Positions 25,560 through 35,300 of a DNA stretch of 61,746 bases are shown piece by piece. The DNA is from an uncultured Shewanella sp. (GTDB lineage: Bacteria > Pseudomonadota > Gammaproteobacteria > Enterobacterales > Shewanellaceae): NCBI RefSeq assembly GCF_947491715.1, contig NZ_CANLKR010000029.1, positions 1 through 61,746 of the forward strand, in the 5' to 3' direction. The position numbers and the translations under genes were made by a program. The stretch's first letter is position 1. Each line of letters starts with the position of its first letter. Under the pieces are notes generated by a model. The model was not told the origin of the DNA. It worked only from the letters and a program-made list of their open reading frames with translations, and did not search any database.

Positions 25560-28500
25560 ATGACCTATACCAGTAATCAATCTACCGCTCCGACTGAAAC
25601 AGCTGCAAAGGAGCTGATGCCAGTCACGTTTGAGGCGACGGGGCATGTACAAAGTGCGCGAGGTCTGGCGCAACTGTCGTCCGATTATTTTGCTATGGAA
25701 GAGCGAAGCTTTAGTGGCTGGTTAGCGTATATGCGCGGTTTTGCCTCTCAATTAAACTTTATCGATACACAGACACTCAATATAAAGGGTAACTGGTTAG
25801 CCGCATTACCAGATGCCGAGCAGGCGTTGGCGTTACAAGGGTTATTAGCCGGTGAACCCGTTACCGATGACATTAAAGCCCTGGCTACGCGGCCCGATAT
25901 TTCGGTCTTGCTGGCTTTTTTCACTATGATGCAGTACCCCTTTGAGCAATACAAACGTTTTACTCGGCGGCATCAACAACATTACTATCGTGAGGTACTA
26001 GGATTTAAAACGCGAGCACCGGTGCCCGATAAAAGCCATGTAGTGCTGATTCTCAGTGATGATGTGCCGGCAATGACCTTGCTAAAAGGCACAAAATTTG
26101 ATGGCGGGGCAGATCAGGCGGGCAATGCCTTAGTGTATCAAACTAAGAGTAATACCTTACTCACTCATGCCAGTGTGGATAAAGTAATTACTCTTTCTCG
26201 GCATAAAACAACGGATGCTTTAGTATTAACCACTTGTGCTGATCTAGGACAAGATATTGAAATGCCTGCTGATGGCGTATTAACCTTTGGTGAAAGCCAG
26301 TTGAGTAATGCTGATATTCAGTTGTCACCTGCGCTTGGTTTTACCTTAGCATCACCCGAATTATATTTGTCTGGAGGTCTTCGAACACTGGATCTCAAAT
26401 TTGACTTTAAAGAAGGGGAAGCCTTTCCCGATTTTGATATTTTGCGGTATTTCGACTTGGCTATTTCTGGCGTGGAAGGTATGTTGCCGCTGACATCAGA
26501 CACGCCATTTTGTACCGTATTGAGCCCGCAGGACGACTTAACGATTCGGCTTGAAAGGTTATTTCCTGCCATTAGTCATTACCTGGATGAAAGCTTGTCT
26601 GTGGAAGCTCAGGCATTGTTGCCCAAAAGCCCTTATTTGTCTTTTATCCTTAAAGCCAGTATGTATGACAAGGAGCTGGATGATACGGATAAACAAGCCT
26701 TGGAGCTGCTCAGAAAGGGGGTTTTTAACAATATCCATTTAACCGTGAAGGTGGTCGGTGTTTCTGGCATCGTTGCCAATAATAGCCAGAGAAATTTAGA
26801 CACGGCCAGCCCGTTTACGCCTTTTGGCAGTGAACCCGGCATTGCCGCTAAGTTTGAATTTACTCATCCTGAGCTCTTGGTTAAACGGGTTGAGCAGGCC
26901 AGTTTAACCTTTAGTTGGTTAGATCGGCCGGTAGATTGGCAAAAACATTATCAGGCTTACCTCGATTACCGTCAGCATCAGGCGGATGAAGGGACAACAG
27001 TCACTTGGACTGAAAACTTAGTCACTATTTATCATTCTGACCGTTTAGATACCGCTTTTAGCGGGCAAACGATATTTAGCCCGAATGCGCCTGTTAATAA
27101 CCTGGATCAACATCAGCTGATCTTTATTAGTCAACCGCAGACAAATTTATACTCATATGCCAATTTATCGCTAGAAACACAACAGGCAAACCAGTGGCCA
27201 AAATGGTTTAGTTTAGTATTAAGCCAAAATGATTTTGGCCATGGGGAATACTCGCAGGTGGTGCAATATACCTCCTATTTAAATATGGCGTTTTATAGCC
27301 AGCCAGCAGATCCAAACTTAGGTGAAACACCGCTTGAGGTGAACCAACCCTATACACCTATGCTGGACTCGCTGCTATTGAATTATCAGAGCCAGATTAA
27401 TTTTAATCTGGACCAGGTAAGTGAACATAATAAAATTCAGCATATTCATCCACTTGGTCGTCAAGATATTCAAAAAAAAGGAGCCAATGCCTTTGCTCTT
27501 TTACCGCAATTGGATGCGTTGGGTTATCTTTATATTGGCCTGTCCGGCGTTGTTACGCCGGGTCAGTTTCGCTTGTATTTTCAACTTGATCCCGTGGATG
27601 GCAGTAATATAAAAAATACGCCTAAGGTTGACTGGCATTATTTGACGGACTCGGGTTGGACTTTCTTTGATAACAGTCATCCCGGCAGTGCCAGGATCAT
27701 CGAAGATTCAACCTATAAACTGCTCGACAGCGGTGTGGTGACCTTTGAATTGCCGGAATTGGCGATAGGCCCGAATTTTATCGGCGATAGCCGCTTTTGG
27801 ATCCGGTTGTCAATTGGTGAAGATGCTATCTCTGAGGGTGATCATGCTTTGTATTCCAGAATTAATAATATATATGCGCAGGGGGTTGTGGTTGAGTTAG
27901 TTGGGCTGGACAATGATCCAAGCCATTTTCTTCAGCCTTTACCGGCAGAGAGTATTAGCGAGCTGGTTGAAGCAGAGCCAAGGGTTGAGCAGGTATTACA
28001 ACCCTATCCGTCATTTGGAGGCAAAAGTGCTGAGCCTGCGGCTGAATTGGCAATACGGGCCAGCGAACGGTTAAGGCACAAAAACAGGGCGGTAACCGCC
28101 TGGGATTACGAGCATTTATTATTGGCACAATTTCCTGAGTTGTTTTTAGTGCGCTGCTTTTTGAATGTTAAAACTGAGCAAACGGCAACAGAACCGTTAC
28201 TGGCCAAAGTGGCTATTCTTGTGGTGCCGGTGAATTTTAATCTTGATATTTTACAACCTAAGGTGCCGCTCTATTTAAAACGTAAAATACAAGCTTATGT
28301 TGAACAGATATCACCTCTGGCAGTAACGACAACTGTGCTTGACCCTGATTATGAAGTGGTGCAGTTAGAGCTGTTTGCACAAATATCCCCAGACTTTGAT
28401 ATTGAAAGCATAGAAGGTCAGCTGAATCAGATCATTATTGATTATATGACGCCCTGGAATGGAATCACGTCAACAAGTCAGGTCTTGACGAAAGAAATCT

Positions 28501-28757
28501 ATCTTACCGAGCTTGCGGCTGTGCTTGAGCGTCATGATGCGGTCGACAGTATTTATGTTATGCGTGCCAGCCAGGCGCTGGCCAATGGTGAGAGCAGGCA
28601 ATATCGGGGGAAAGGCGAGAATAAAATAGAGCCAAGTGAACCTGCCTCTATTTTGGTTCCTGCACAGAATCACAATATCAGCTTATTCAATAGTGACACG
28701 GCACTTTTTGAGGGGGTAGGTAAGTGGCGAATAGACTTGGATTTTAAGGTTACTTAA
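25560..28757 (+). CDS. Baseplate J-like protein (Afp11-like)
   Basis: The protein has 1065 residues. Its size, its place after the gp25-like gene and the C-terminal segment identify the eCIS Afp11 baseplate wedge family: SERLRHKNRAVTAWDYEHLLLAQFPELFLVRCFLN, then a gpJ-like alpha/beta end YLKRKIQAYVEQISPLAVTTTVLDPDYEVV. It forms the baseplate wedge together with the next gene product. AGGATCTTGTT precedes the ATG. The 188-bp gap before it holds no gene. Confidence 0.87.
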   Translation: MTYTSNQSTAPTETAAKELMPVTFEATGHVQSARGLAQLSSDYFAMEERSFSGWLAYMRGFASQLNFIDTQTLNIKGNWLAALPDAEQALALQGLLAGEPVTDDIKALATRPDISVLLAFFTMMQYPFEQYKRFTRRHQQHYYREVLGFKTRAPVPDKSHVVLILSDDVPAMTLLKGTKFDGGADQAGNALVYQTKSNTLLTHASVDKVITLSRHKTTDALVLTTCADLGQDIEMPADGVLTFGESQLSNADIQLSPALGFTLASPELYLSGGLRTLDLKFDFKEGEAFPDFDILRYFDLAISGVEGMLPLTSDTPFCTVLSPQDDLTIRLERLFPAISHYLDESLSVEAQALLPKSPYLSFILKASMYDKELDDTDKQALELLRKGVFNNIHLTVKVVGVSGIVANNSQRNLDTASPFTPFGSEPGIAAKFEFTHPELLVKRVEQASLTFSWLDRPVDWQKHYQAYLDYRQHQADEGTTVTWTENLVTIYHSDRLDTAFSGQTIFSPNAPVNNLDQHQLIFISQPQTNLYSYANLSLETQQANQWPKWFSLVLSQNDFGHGEYSQVVQYTSYLNMAFYSQPADPNLGETPLEVNQPYTPMLDSLLLNYQSQINFNLDQVSEHNKIQHIHPLGRQDIQKKGANAFALLPQLDALGYLYIGLSGVVTPGQFRLYFQLDPVDGSNIKNTPKVDWHYLTDSGWTFFDNSHPGSARIIEDSTYKLLDSGVVTFELPELAIGPNFIGDSRFWIRLSIGEDAISEGDHALYSRINNIYAQGVVVELVGLDNDPSHFLQPLPAESISELVEAEPRVEQVLQPYPSFGGKSAEPAAELAIRASERLRHKNRAVTAWDYEHLLLAQFPELFLVRCFLNVKTEQTATEPLLAKVAILVVPVNFNLDILQPKVPLYLKRKIQAYVEQISPLAVTTTVLDPDYEVVQLELFAQISPDFDIESIEGQLNQIIIDYMTPWNGITSTSQVLTKEIYLTELAAVLERHDAVDSIYVMRASQALANGESRQYRGKGENKIEPSEPASILVPAQNHNISLFNSDTALFEGVGKWRIDLDFKVT

Positions 28758-28955
28758 GCTTTTATTTTAACCATAAAGCGCTTTAAGCGTTTCCTGCCGA
28801 TTTATTTTCCAGAGAGTAAAAACAGCAGAAACAGCCCCCTAATCAAAACATCCTCTTTTTTCTCAAAGTCTCATTTATTTCGTCTGTTAATTATCGGGTA
28901 ACTTTGGGCCGTCTGTATTTGGATCAGACTCGCCCAGGTTTTATATGGGGTCACT

Positions 28956-31900
28956 ATGACACAAGAAAATCTCGCGGCACTTTCAGATAGCGCATTGGCT
29001 GAAAGTGCTCAAAACAGCGTACTGCTAAAAGAGCAGGCGCTGGCATTAGTTCAAACCGTTTGTGCTGAAAATTGGACAGATCATAATACTGGCGATCCGG
29101 GTATTACCTTGCTTGATGTGTTGGCGTTTGTGATTTCCGACTTAAGCTATCGTCTGGATTTTCCCATGCGTGAATTGCTTGCGGTGGATCCTGATGCTGC
29201 TGGCGCTAACCAAGAGCCTTTTTTTCTGGCATCACAAATTTTACCGTCAAATGCGGTTACCTTGGCGGATCACCGCCGGGCTGTTATTGATATTCCCGGA
29301 GTCAAGAATGCCGATGTTTATCCAATCATTGATGATAAAGGCGCAGGGGAGCATGTGACCGGTTGCGTCAATATTCGGGTGGATCTTGATGATGACTGGA
29401 GTGATAAAACAACTGAAGAAAAATGCTGTCTGTTTGCAGATATCCGCCAACGCTTTATAGCCGGGCGTAATGTTAATCAGGATCTCAATGCCATTATTCC
29501 AATAGAAAAGCATGCACTGGCCGTTGCGTTTTCATTGGCTTTTGAAAACATTAGCAGTGTTGTGACGGCGATTGCTGATGTTTTACATCGTACTAGAAAA
29601 GTCCTGTCTCCGGGTGTTAAGCGTTACAGTAAGGAAACCTTGCGCGGGGCGGGTTATACCGGGGATGATATTTATGACGGCCCCTTGCTCAGTAATGGTT
29701 TTATCCGTGAACAGGATGTTGAACGTCTTGATATGCCTGAGGTGATCTATGCCTCTGACGTATTGGAGGCGCTGGATGGTTTACGCGGTTTAAAACGCAT
29801 CACCTCTTTTTTTTTCTCCCCTTTATCCGGGGATACTCTCAATTATGGCGAGCAGTACCTGAACTGGCGTTTTAAAATACTACCCGAACATGCTCCCCGG
29901 CTGGATATTGCGCTCACCTTGGCGAATATGGCAATAGAAATTGATGGTCAGGCGTATCAGCTAACCGAAGCCGATAAACAAAGCATTGAAGATAAACTCG
30001 CAGAAATTGCCGGTTTGGAGGGTAAAACGGGGGAATTGAGTCATGTTGTTGATGAATACGTTACTGGCCGTTATCGTGAGTTGAAGCAATATATTTCTTT
30101 GCAACATGAATTTCCTGACATGTATAAGTTGGCAGAATCGCGGCTCGACGGGGATATAGACACCGCTGAGTTGGCTAATATTATGCAGTTCAAAGGTTTT
30201 TTGACCTTGTTTGATCAGGTCTTGGCGGATCAGTGTGCCCAGGTGGAAAATTTAAGAAAGTTATTGGCTTTGCCGGATCAGGATGTTTTTTCGCGTTTGG
30301 CTGAGATCTTCGACAAGATGCTGGCCAGCGAACCTTTGGCACCGATACAAATAGGTCAATTCTGGCAAGATATTCGGCTATTACCTTTGACGCAATTAAG
30401 CCAGCCGGTTTTGGATATCAGCGGCAGTGAGCGTTTAATTGGGGATTATTTTAGCACTTATCAGCTGGAAGGTTTTCAGGCTTTTGCTGAACCGGTATTA
30501 AGCCAGCTGCAGTTAGACCGACTTAAACGTAGCCTGGAACATTTACTGGCTCGTTTTGCCGAAACCATGCTGGATGCCAATTTACTGAAATACGGCCCAG
30601 TTTTTGGCCATTATTTACAGGACTTTGCGCCAATACCACCGGATATCAGCACTGACCAACCTTTGCTGGATAAACTGGTAACGCTTAAACAAGTTATTGA
30701 GTTGTCCAAAATCATCAATGACTATCCAATATTAAGCCGAGACCGCTCCGGTGGTTTTAACTATTTGTCTGCGGATATTCAGCAACACCATAGCGCCGGA
30801 CTTTCTCACCGACTGATGTCTTTTTTGGGGTTTTCTCATCCAGGGCAGATCCCGCTTGCCACCAATAACAGGGAAAGTTTTTATTTGTTGGAAAGTGAGT
30901 TACTGCGTTTTGGCGCAGGCCCCGATGACGCTCTGGAACAGGGGATATATTTCATTGCGCCGCAATGGCCAAGCCGCTTGAATAACAAGGAGTTTAAGCA
31001 GCTGTGTCAGCAGCAAATCAGTCGGCTATCGCCTGTGCATTTAAGTGCTTATTTTATTCAATTACCCCGTTCGATGATGAGCTTGTTTGAACGCCTTTAT
31101 TACGCAGGACTTAATGCCTTAACGCAAATCCCCTTGTCTATTGGACACTTTTCAGGTTTGTCCCGTTCGGGATTAGCAGCAAGTTTAGCTGGCATTTTTT
31201 ACCGGCATTCAGAGGATTACCCTCATATCGATCTTCAGGTGGTTATGGATAATATTCAGCGTTATGAAGCCTCGGAAAGTGTTTTTCTAAAAGACGCTAT
31301 CACTCCCTGGTTGGCTGCTGCTGATAGAAATAAGTTTGATGATAAAAACCTTGTAGATTATCAAATAACACTGGAAAAAATATTCGCAGAAAACCCCGAT
31401 ATTTATGGTGAATTAGATGCCAAGACCGTTATTGAACAAAGCGCTATCTTTGGGCAACCGGGTGGTCAGCTACTTAATGGCATAAAACCCTGGCTACAAC
31501 AAAACCACCAAAAAATGCTTGAACGGGAATTGGGTATTATTGCTTTAATTGCTAACTTTGCCCGCTTACTCAGGCACTTTGTCAAACAGCCGGATTCTTT
31601 GCAAAGCCGAGTTTTGGACTTGTTTGAACCCGTGCTTAGCCCTGAGCAACTGATTGCTACGGTTGAACCTTGGTTAAAAGAGAGTCATCAAGGTTTGTTG
31701 TCAGGTACGACAATGGAAGAAGTTGCTAGCAGTTTAAGTCATCTTTTTAGTCAACACCCTGATGATTACCTGAGTGTTGATAAGCAAGCTGTGCTTGAAC
31801 ATATCCCGAATTATGCTTCGCTTATTAGAAATGATTTAGCCGCAGTATTACACCCTTGGCTGGCTGAAGAAGACAGGGCAAAGTTGCTTAGTCATCAAAA

Positions 31901-32384
31901 TAAGCAGGAAACAACGACTTGTCTTCAGGCAATATTTGCAGCAAACAGCCGCTTTTATGATGGCCTAGATGCGGCCTTGATCGTTAAGAGCAACTATCAA
32001 TATGCAAAAGCATCCTGGGGGGAGCTTATTGACCTTATCAAGCTCTGGCTGCATGAAGAAGATCATATCAGGCTTGAAGTTTGTGAGCTCAAAGTGAACC
32101 TTTCTGAACTTTTAGAAAGTCATTCAGACGCTTATTCGAATGTTTCTGCTGATGATATTCTCAATGAAATTTGCCACCATAAAATTCAACAGCTGGTTAA
32201 TCCACACCCCATATCCAGAGGGACAATAGGTAGCAACTTTCGAATAAGCTTTGAGCCATTGGATTATTTGCAAATTCCAGCACCCGTGCGTATCGCTACG
32301 ATTAACCCTGAAACCAATAATCCCTCTGAAACTCAATATATCCCCCAATTAACTGTTGGTGTTACTGAGCCAAATAAAATATAA
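28956..32384 (+). CDS. Afp12-like baseplate protein with an unusual helical repeat block
   Basis: The protein has 1142 residues. The N-terminus (LKEQALALVQTVCAENWTDHNTGDPGITLLDVLAFVISDLSYRLDFPM) is characteristic of Afp12/baseplate proteins, with the DHNTGDPGITLLD motif intact. RGLKRITSFFFSPLSGD and NWRFKILPEHAPRLD also belong to this family. Residues ~740-1085 hold about five and a half degenerate helical repeats of ~62 residues, each with L-x-x-IF near its start and a P-W-L motif. The C-terminus (HPISRGTIGSNFRISFEPLD) returns to baseplate-like sequence. It should complete the wedge with Afp11. Confidence 0.87.
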   Translation: MTQENLAALSDSALAESAQNSVLLKEQALALVQTVCAENWTDHNTGDPGITLLDVLAFVISDLSYRLDFPMRELLAVDPDAAGANQEPFFLASQILPSNAVTLADHRRAVIDIPGVKNADVYPIIDDKGAGEHVTGCVNIRVDLDDDWSDKTTEEKCCLFADIRQRFIAGRNVNQDLNAIIPIEKHALAVAFSLAFENISSVVTAIADVLHRTRKVLSPGVKRYSKETLRGAGYTGDDIYDGPLLSNGFIREQDVERLDMPEVIYASDVLEALDGLRGLKRITSFFFSPLSGDTLNYGEQYLNWRFKILPEHAPRLDIALTLANMAIEIDGQAYQLTEADKQSIEDKLAEIAGLEGKTGELSHVVDEYVTGRYRELKQYISLQHEFPDMYKLAESRLDGDIDTAELANIMQFKGFLTLFDQVLADQCAQVENLRKLLALPDQDVFSRLAEIFDKMLASEPLAPIQIGQFWQDIRLLPLTQLSQPVLDISGSERLIGDYFSTYQLEGFQAFAEPVLSQLQLDRLKRSLEHLLARFAETMLDANLLKYGPVFGHYLQDFAPIPPDISTDQPLLDKLVTLKQVIELSKIINDYPILSRDRSGGFNYLSADIQQHHSAGLSHRLMSFLGFSHPGQIPLATNNRESFYLLESELLRFGAGPDDALEQGIYFIAPQWPSRLNNKEFKQLCQQQISRLSPVHLSAYFIQLPRSMMSLFERLYYAGLNALTQIPLSIGHFSGLSRSGLAASLAGIFYRHSEDYPHIDLQVVMDNIQRYEASESVFLKDAITPWLAAADRNKFDDKNLVDYQITLEKIFAENPDIYGELDAKTVIEQSAIFGQPGGQLLNGIKPWLQQNHQKMLERELGIIALIANFARLLRHFVKQPDSLQSRVLDLFEPVLSPEQLIATVEPWLKESHQGLLSGTTMEEVASSLSHLFSQHPDDYLSVDKQAVLEHIPNYASLIRNDLAAVLHPWLAEEDRAKLLSHQNKQETTTCLQAIFAANSRFYDGLDAALIVKSNYQYAKASWGELIDLIKLWLHEEDHIRLEVCELKVNLSELLESHSDAYSNVSADDILNEICHHKIQQLVNPHPISRGTIGSNFRISFEPLDYLQIPAPVRIATINPETNNPSETQYIPQLTVGVTEPNKI
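31180..32205 (+). repeat. Degenerate ~62-residue helical repeats inside the Afp12-like gene
   Basis: Repeated pattern: LAGIFYRHSEDY...ITPWLAAADRNKF, LEKIFAENPDIY...IKPWLQQNHQKML, a divergent copy ...VEPWLKESHQGLL, LSHLFSQHPDDY...LHPWLAEEDRAKL, LQAIFAANSRFY...IKLWLHEEDHIRL, then a half copy LLESHSDAY. They are visible only at protein level. Confidence 0.75.
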
Positions 32385-32393
32385 GGAATTCAC

Positions 32394-35300
32394 ATGAGTA
32401 ATACGCAAACGCCCCTTGATGAGCAAGCATTTGAAACAGGCAGTCGCGGCGATCTAAAAAATAAATTTTCAGATAATAAAACCCCGACCGGAAATGATTT
32501 TGCTGATTTAATCGACTCAAGCATAAACCAGCTTGATGATGGTATTGAGGTTGGTTCGGATACTATAACCACGAACAAAAAGATAATCGTGACCGCTCCG
32601 GATGCACTAACAGCCTCAGTCGAAAAGAGCAGTTTTATAAGTCATGATCAGCTAAATATAGCCGATCAATTGGTATTGGCTGGTGAGGAAGGCAGTGAAG
32701 CTCTTAAGGTTTATCAGCGCTTTGAAGTCCATAAATCAGCAAGCTTTGACGGTGGTGTTGCGGTGGCAAAAGCAGGCGCTATGGGCGAGATCAATGCCCT
32801 TGATGTCACTGGTAATACTAAGTTGACGGGGAATATGAGTCTTAGTGGCGAGTTAACGGCTGACGGAGAATTAACGGCTAACGGACATATCCAGTTAAAT
32901 AATGGGTTGGATGTCACCGGAAATGTTTGCACAGAGCAAGCGTTAACCGTACAAGGTCGAGCTGAATTTCAGCAAGCGGTCAATATTGGTGGTGTAGCAT
33001 CAACGACTGCAGATGCATTGTTAAACATTCAAAACAAAGTCAATGGAACGCAAGATTTATTAAGATTAGAGGATACTACGGAAGATCCATCTCCGGTGGT
33101 TGTCAAAGGCAATGGCCGAGTCGGTATTAATAATGCCGATCCGAAAAATTTACTGGAGGTTATCGGTAATGTCAGAATTGGAACCAGCGAGACCATGGGG
33201 GGAATGGGTAACAGTCTATCGGTGGAAAACAGAGTGGGGATCGGCACGGCCAGTCCCGCTGCTATGCTGGATGTTGATAGTACTGGTGAAAATGAGCTGG
33301 TTAATATTCGTAAAAATGATAAAACCTTGGTTAAGATTAAAGTGGCTGAAAATGACAGTGATGCCGAAATTCAGTTAAATTCCCGTACCCAGGTTGATGG
33401 TGCGCTCACTGTTACCGGGCTTTTAACGGCAGGGTCTACGGATGTGAATGGGGCGCTATCAGCATCATCGGCAATTATCAGCGGCAAAAGTGATACCGGG
33501 AGCTTAGTGGTGGGGGGGCATATTACCAAAGTGAACGGCCCGCAGTCTGAGGCTTCAGCCACCTTTAATGTCGATGTTAATGCTAAGGGACTGACATCAT
33601 TACAAGAAACTGATGTTTATGACAAATTAAATGCAAAAGCACAATTATCTGCGCAGAAGGCCAATGTCAGGGAAAAATTAGCGGTTGGTTTACCTGATGA
33701 TAGCACTGTTGATGCTGTACTTCAGATCAAAGGGGCCGGAGCAGACAGCTCGGCATTGTTGGTCAGCGATTATGAAAACAAAGACGTTATTCGCGTTAAA
33801 AAAGCTCAGGTGAATATCGGTCTTGATAGCAACCAGGTGAATTTAACCGTTAAAGGCAATACTCAGGCAAACAGCTTAACGGTGACCGGTTTATCCAGCT
33901 TAACCGATACCAGCATTAGTAAGCACTTATCGGTGGGTGAGTCAGGCCATGATATTAGCAGTGACTCTGCAGAGCATGCTCGTTTTTGTCTAACCTCAGA
34001 TACGCAGACTCCGAAAGCGATTCATGTTAAGTATAAAAATGGTGATACAGAGACCGATTTACTCTCTAGTCATGCTAATAAAATTGGTTTTCATTGCCTT
34101 ATGCCTGAAGCAGATTTTCATGTGGGGGCGGCAAGTTTGTTTGATGGCAATGCCACCTTTGCCAGTGGTTTTCAGATCAAAGGAGCTGGAACGGATACAG
34201 CTTCATTTAGTGCAAACAGCACACAGGTGAGCTTAGGTACCGCTTCGACCCCAGTGCCTTTTAATATTTTTGGTAATACAGGGATTACTGGTGATTTGAA
34301 CGTTAATGCCCTCGTTAATATCAATGAAAATACCTTTACCTTAACTCAGCACGCAGAGGTAATGGCTTTTAAAATAAAACATAGCCAAAGCCCTGACTAT
34401 ATCCATGCCTTGGCCGGTAAGTTGGCCATGAATACGCCACTGTCTGATTATCACTTTGCTTTGCAGGGGGATGCCAAAATAGCCGGCCGTTTGGTGATCG
34501 AAGACAATAACAGTGAACTGACTGCACTTGATGTTACCGGATCTGCTGTTATCACGGACCAGTTCAGCCTGCAGGGTGCAGCGTTTTTAAATGATGCGGT
34601 TACGGTTAACGGGCCCTTGACTGTCAGTTATAACGGTTTGACTGATAATGTAGCCACTGAATTTGCGTTGAATGTTAACGGCCATGGTGCCATCAGCCAG
34701 TCATTAACCGTTTCCGATGCGCTTATTGTTGACAACGGCCTTACTGTGAGTGCTAGCGGCACGTTTAACGATAATTTGAGTGTCTCAGGCGCTGCGGATT
34801 TCAGTCAAACATTAACGGTGACGGGGAGAATAACCGCAGAAGATGAGTTACATATTCAAGGAAATAACGACACCGGATTGTCAATAACCGTGGATAAAAG
34901 GGCGGATTTTCGAGATAACCTGATGGTATCCGGTGATATTGGCTTTTCAACTCTAACACCTGAAGCCCGTTTGCATATTCATCAAACCGATGCCAAAAAA
35001 ACGGCGTTTAAAATCGATGGTGTTGGGGGAGATGATCATGGTTTGATTTTCAAGCAAGGTAAATTGGGCATAGGCATTGATGAACCCAGTGACATGCTAG
35101 AAGTGGCGGGCACTGCCAAGGTTCATCAAGATTTACATGTCAAACGGCAGGCCTATTTAGATAACTGCTTATATGTCGATCAATTAGCGACCTTTAGCAG
35201 TAACATCAAAGTGCATGGGGTGTCTGAGCTTAATGGACAGACGGTGATCGGTGATTTACATTGTCCAGATAATGATGAAGCGAGAACGGCGCAGCTATGT

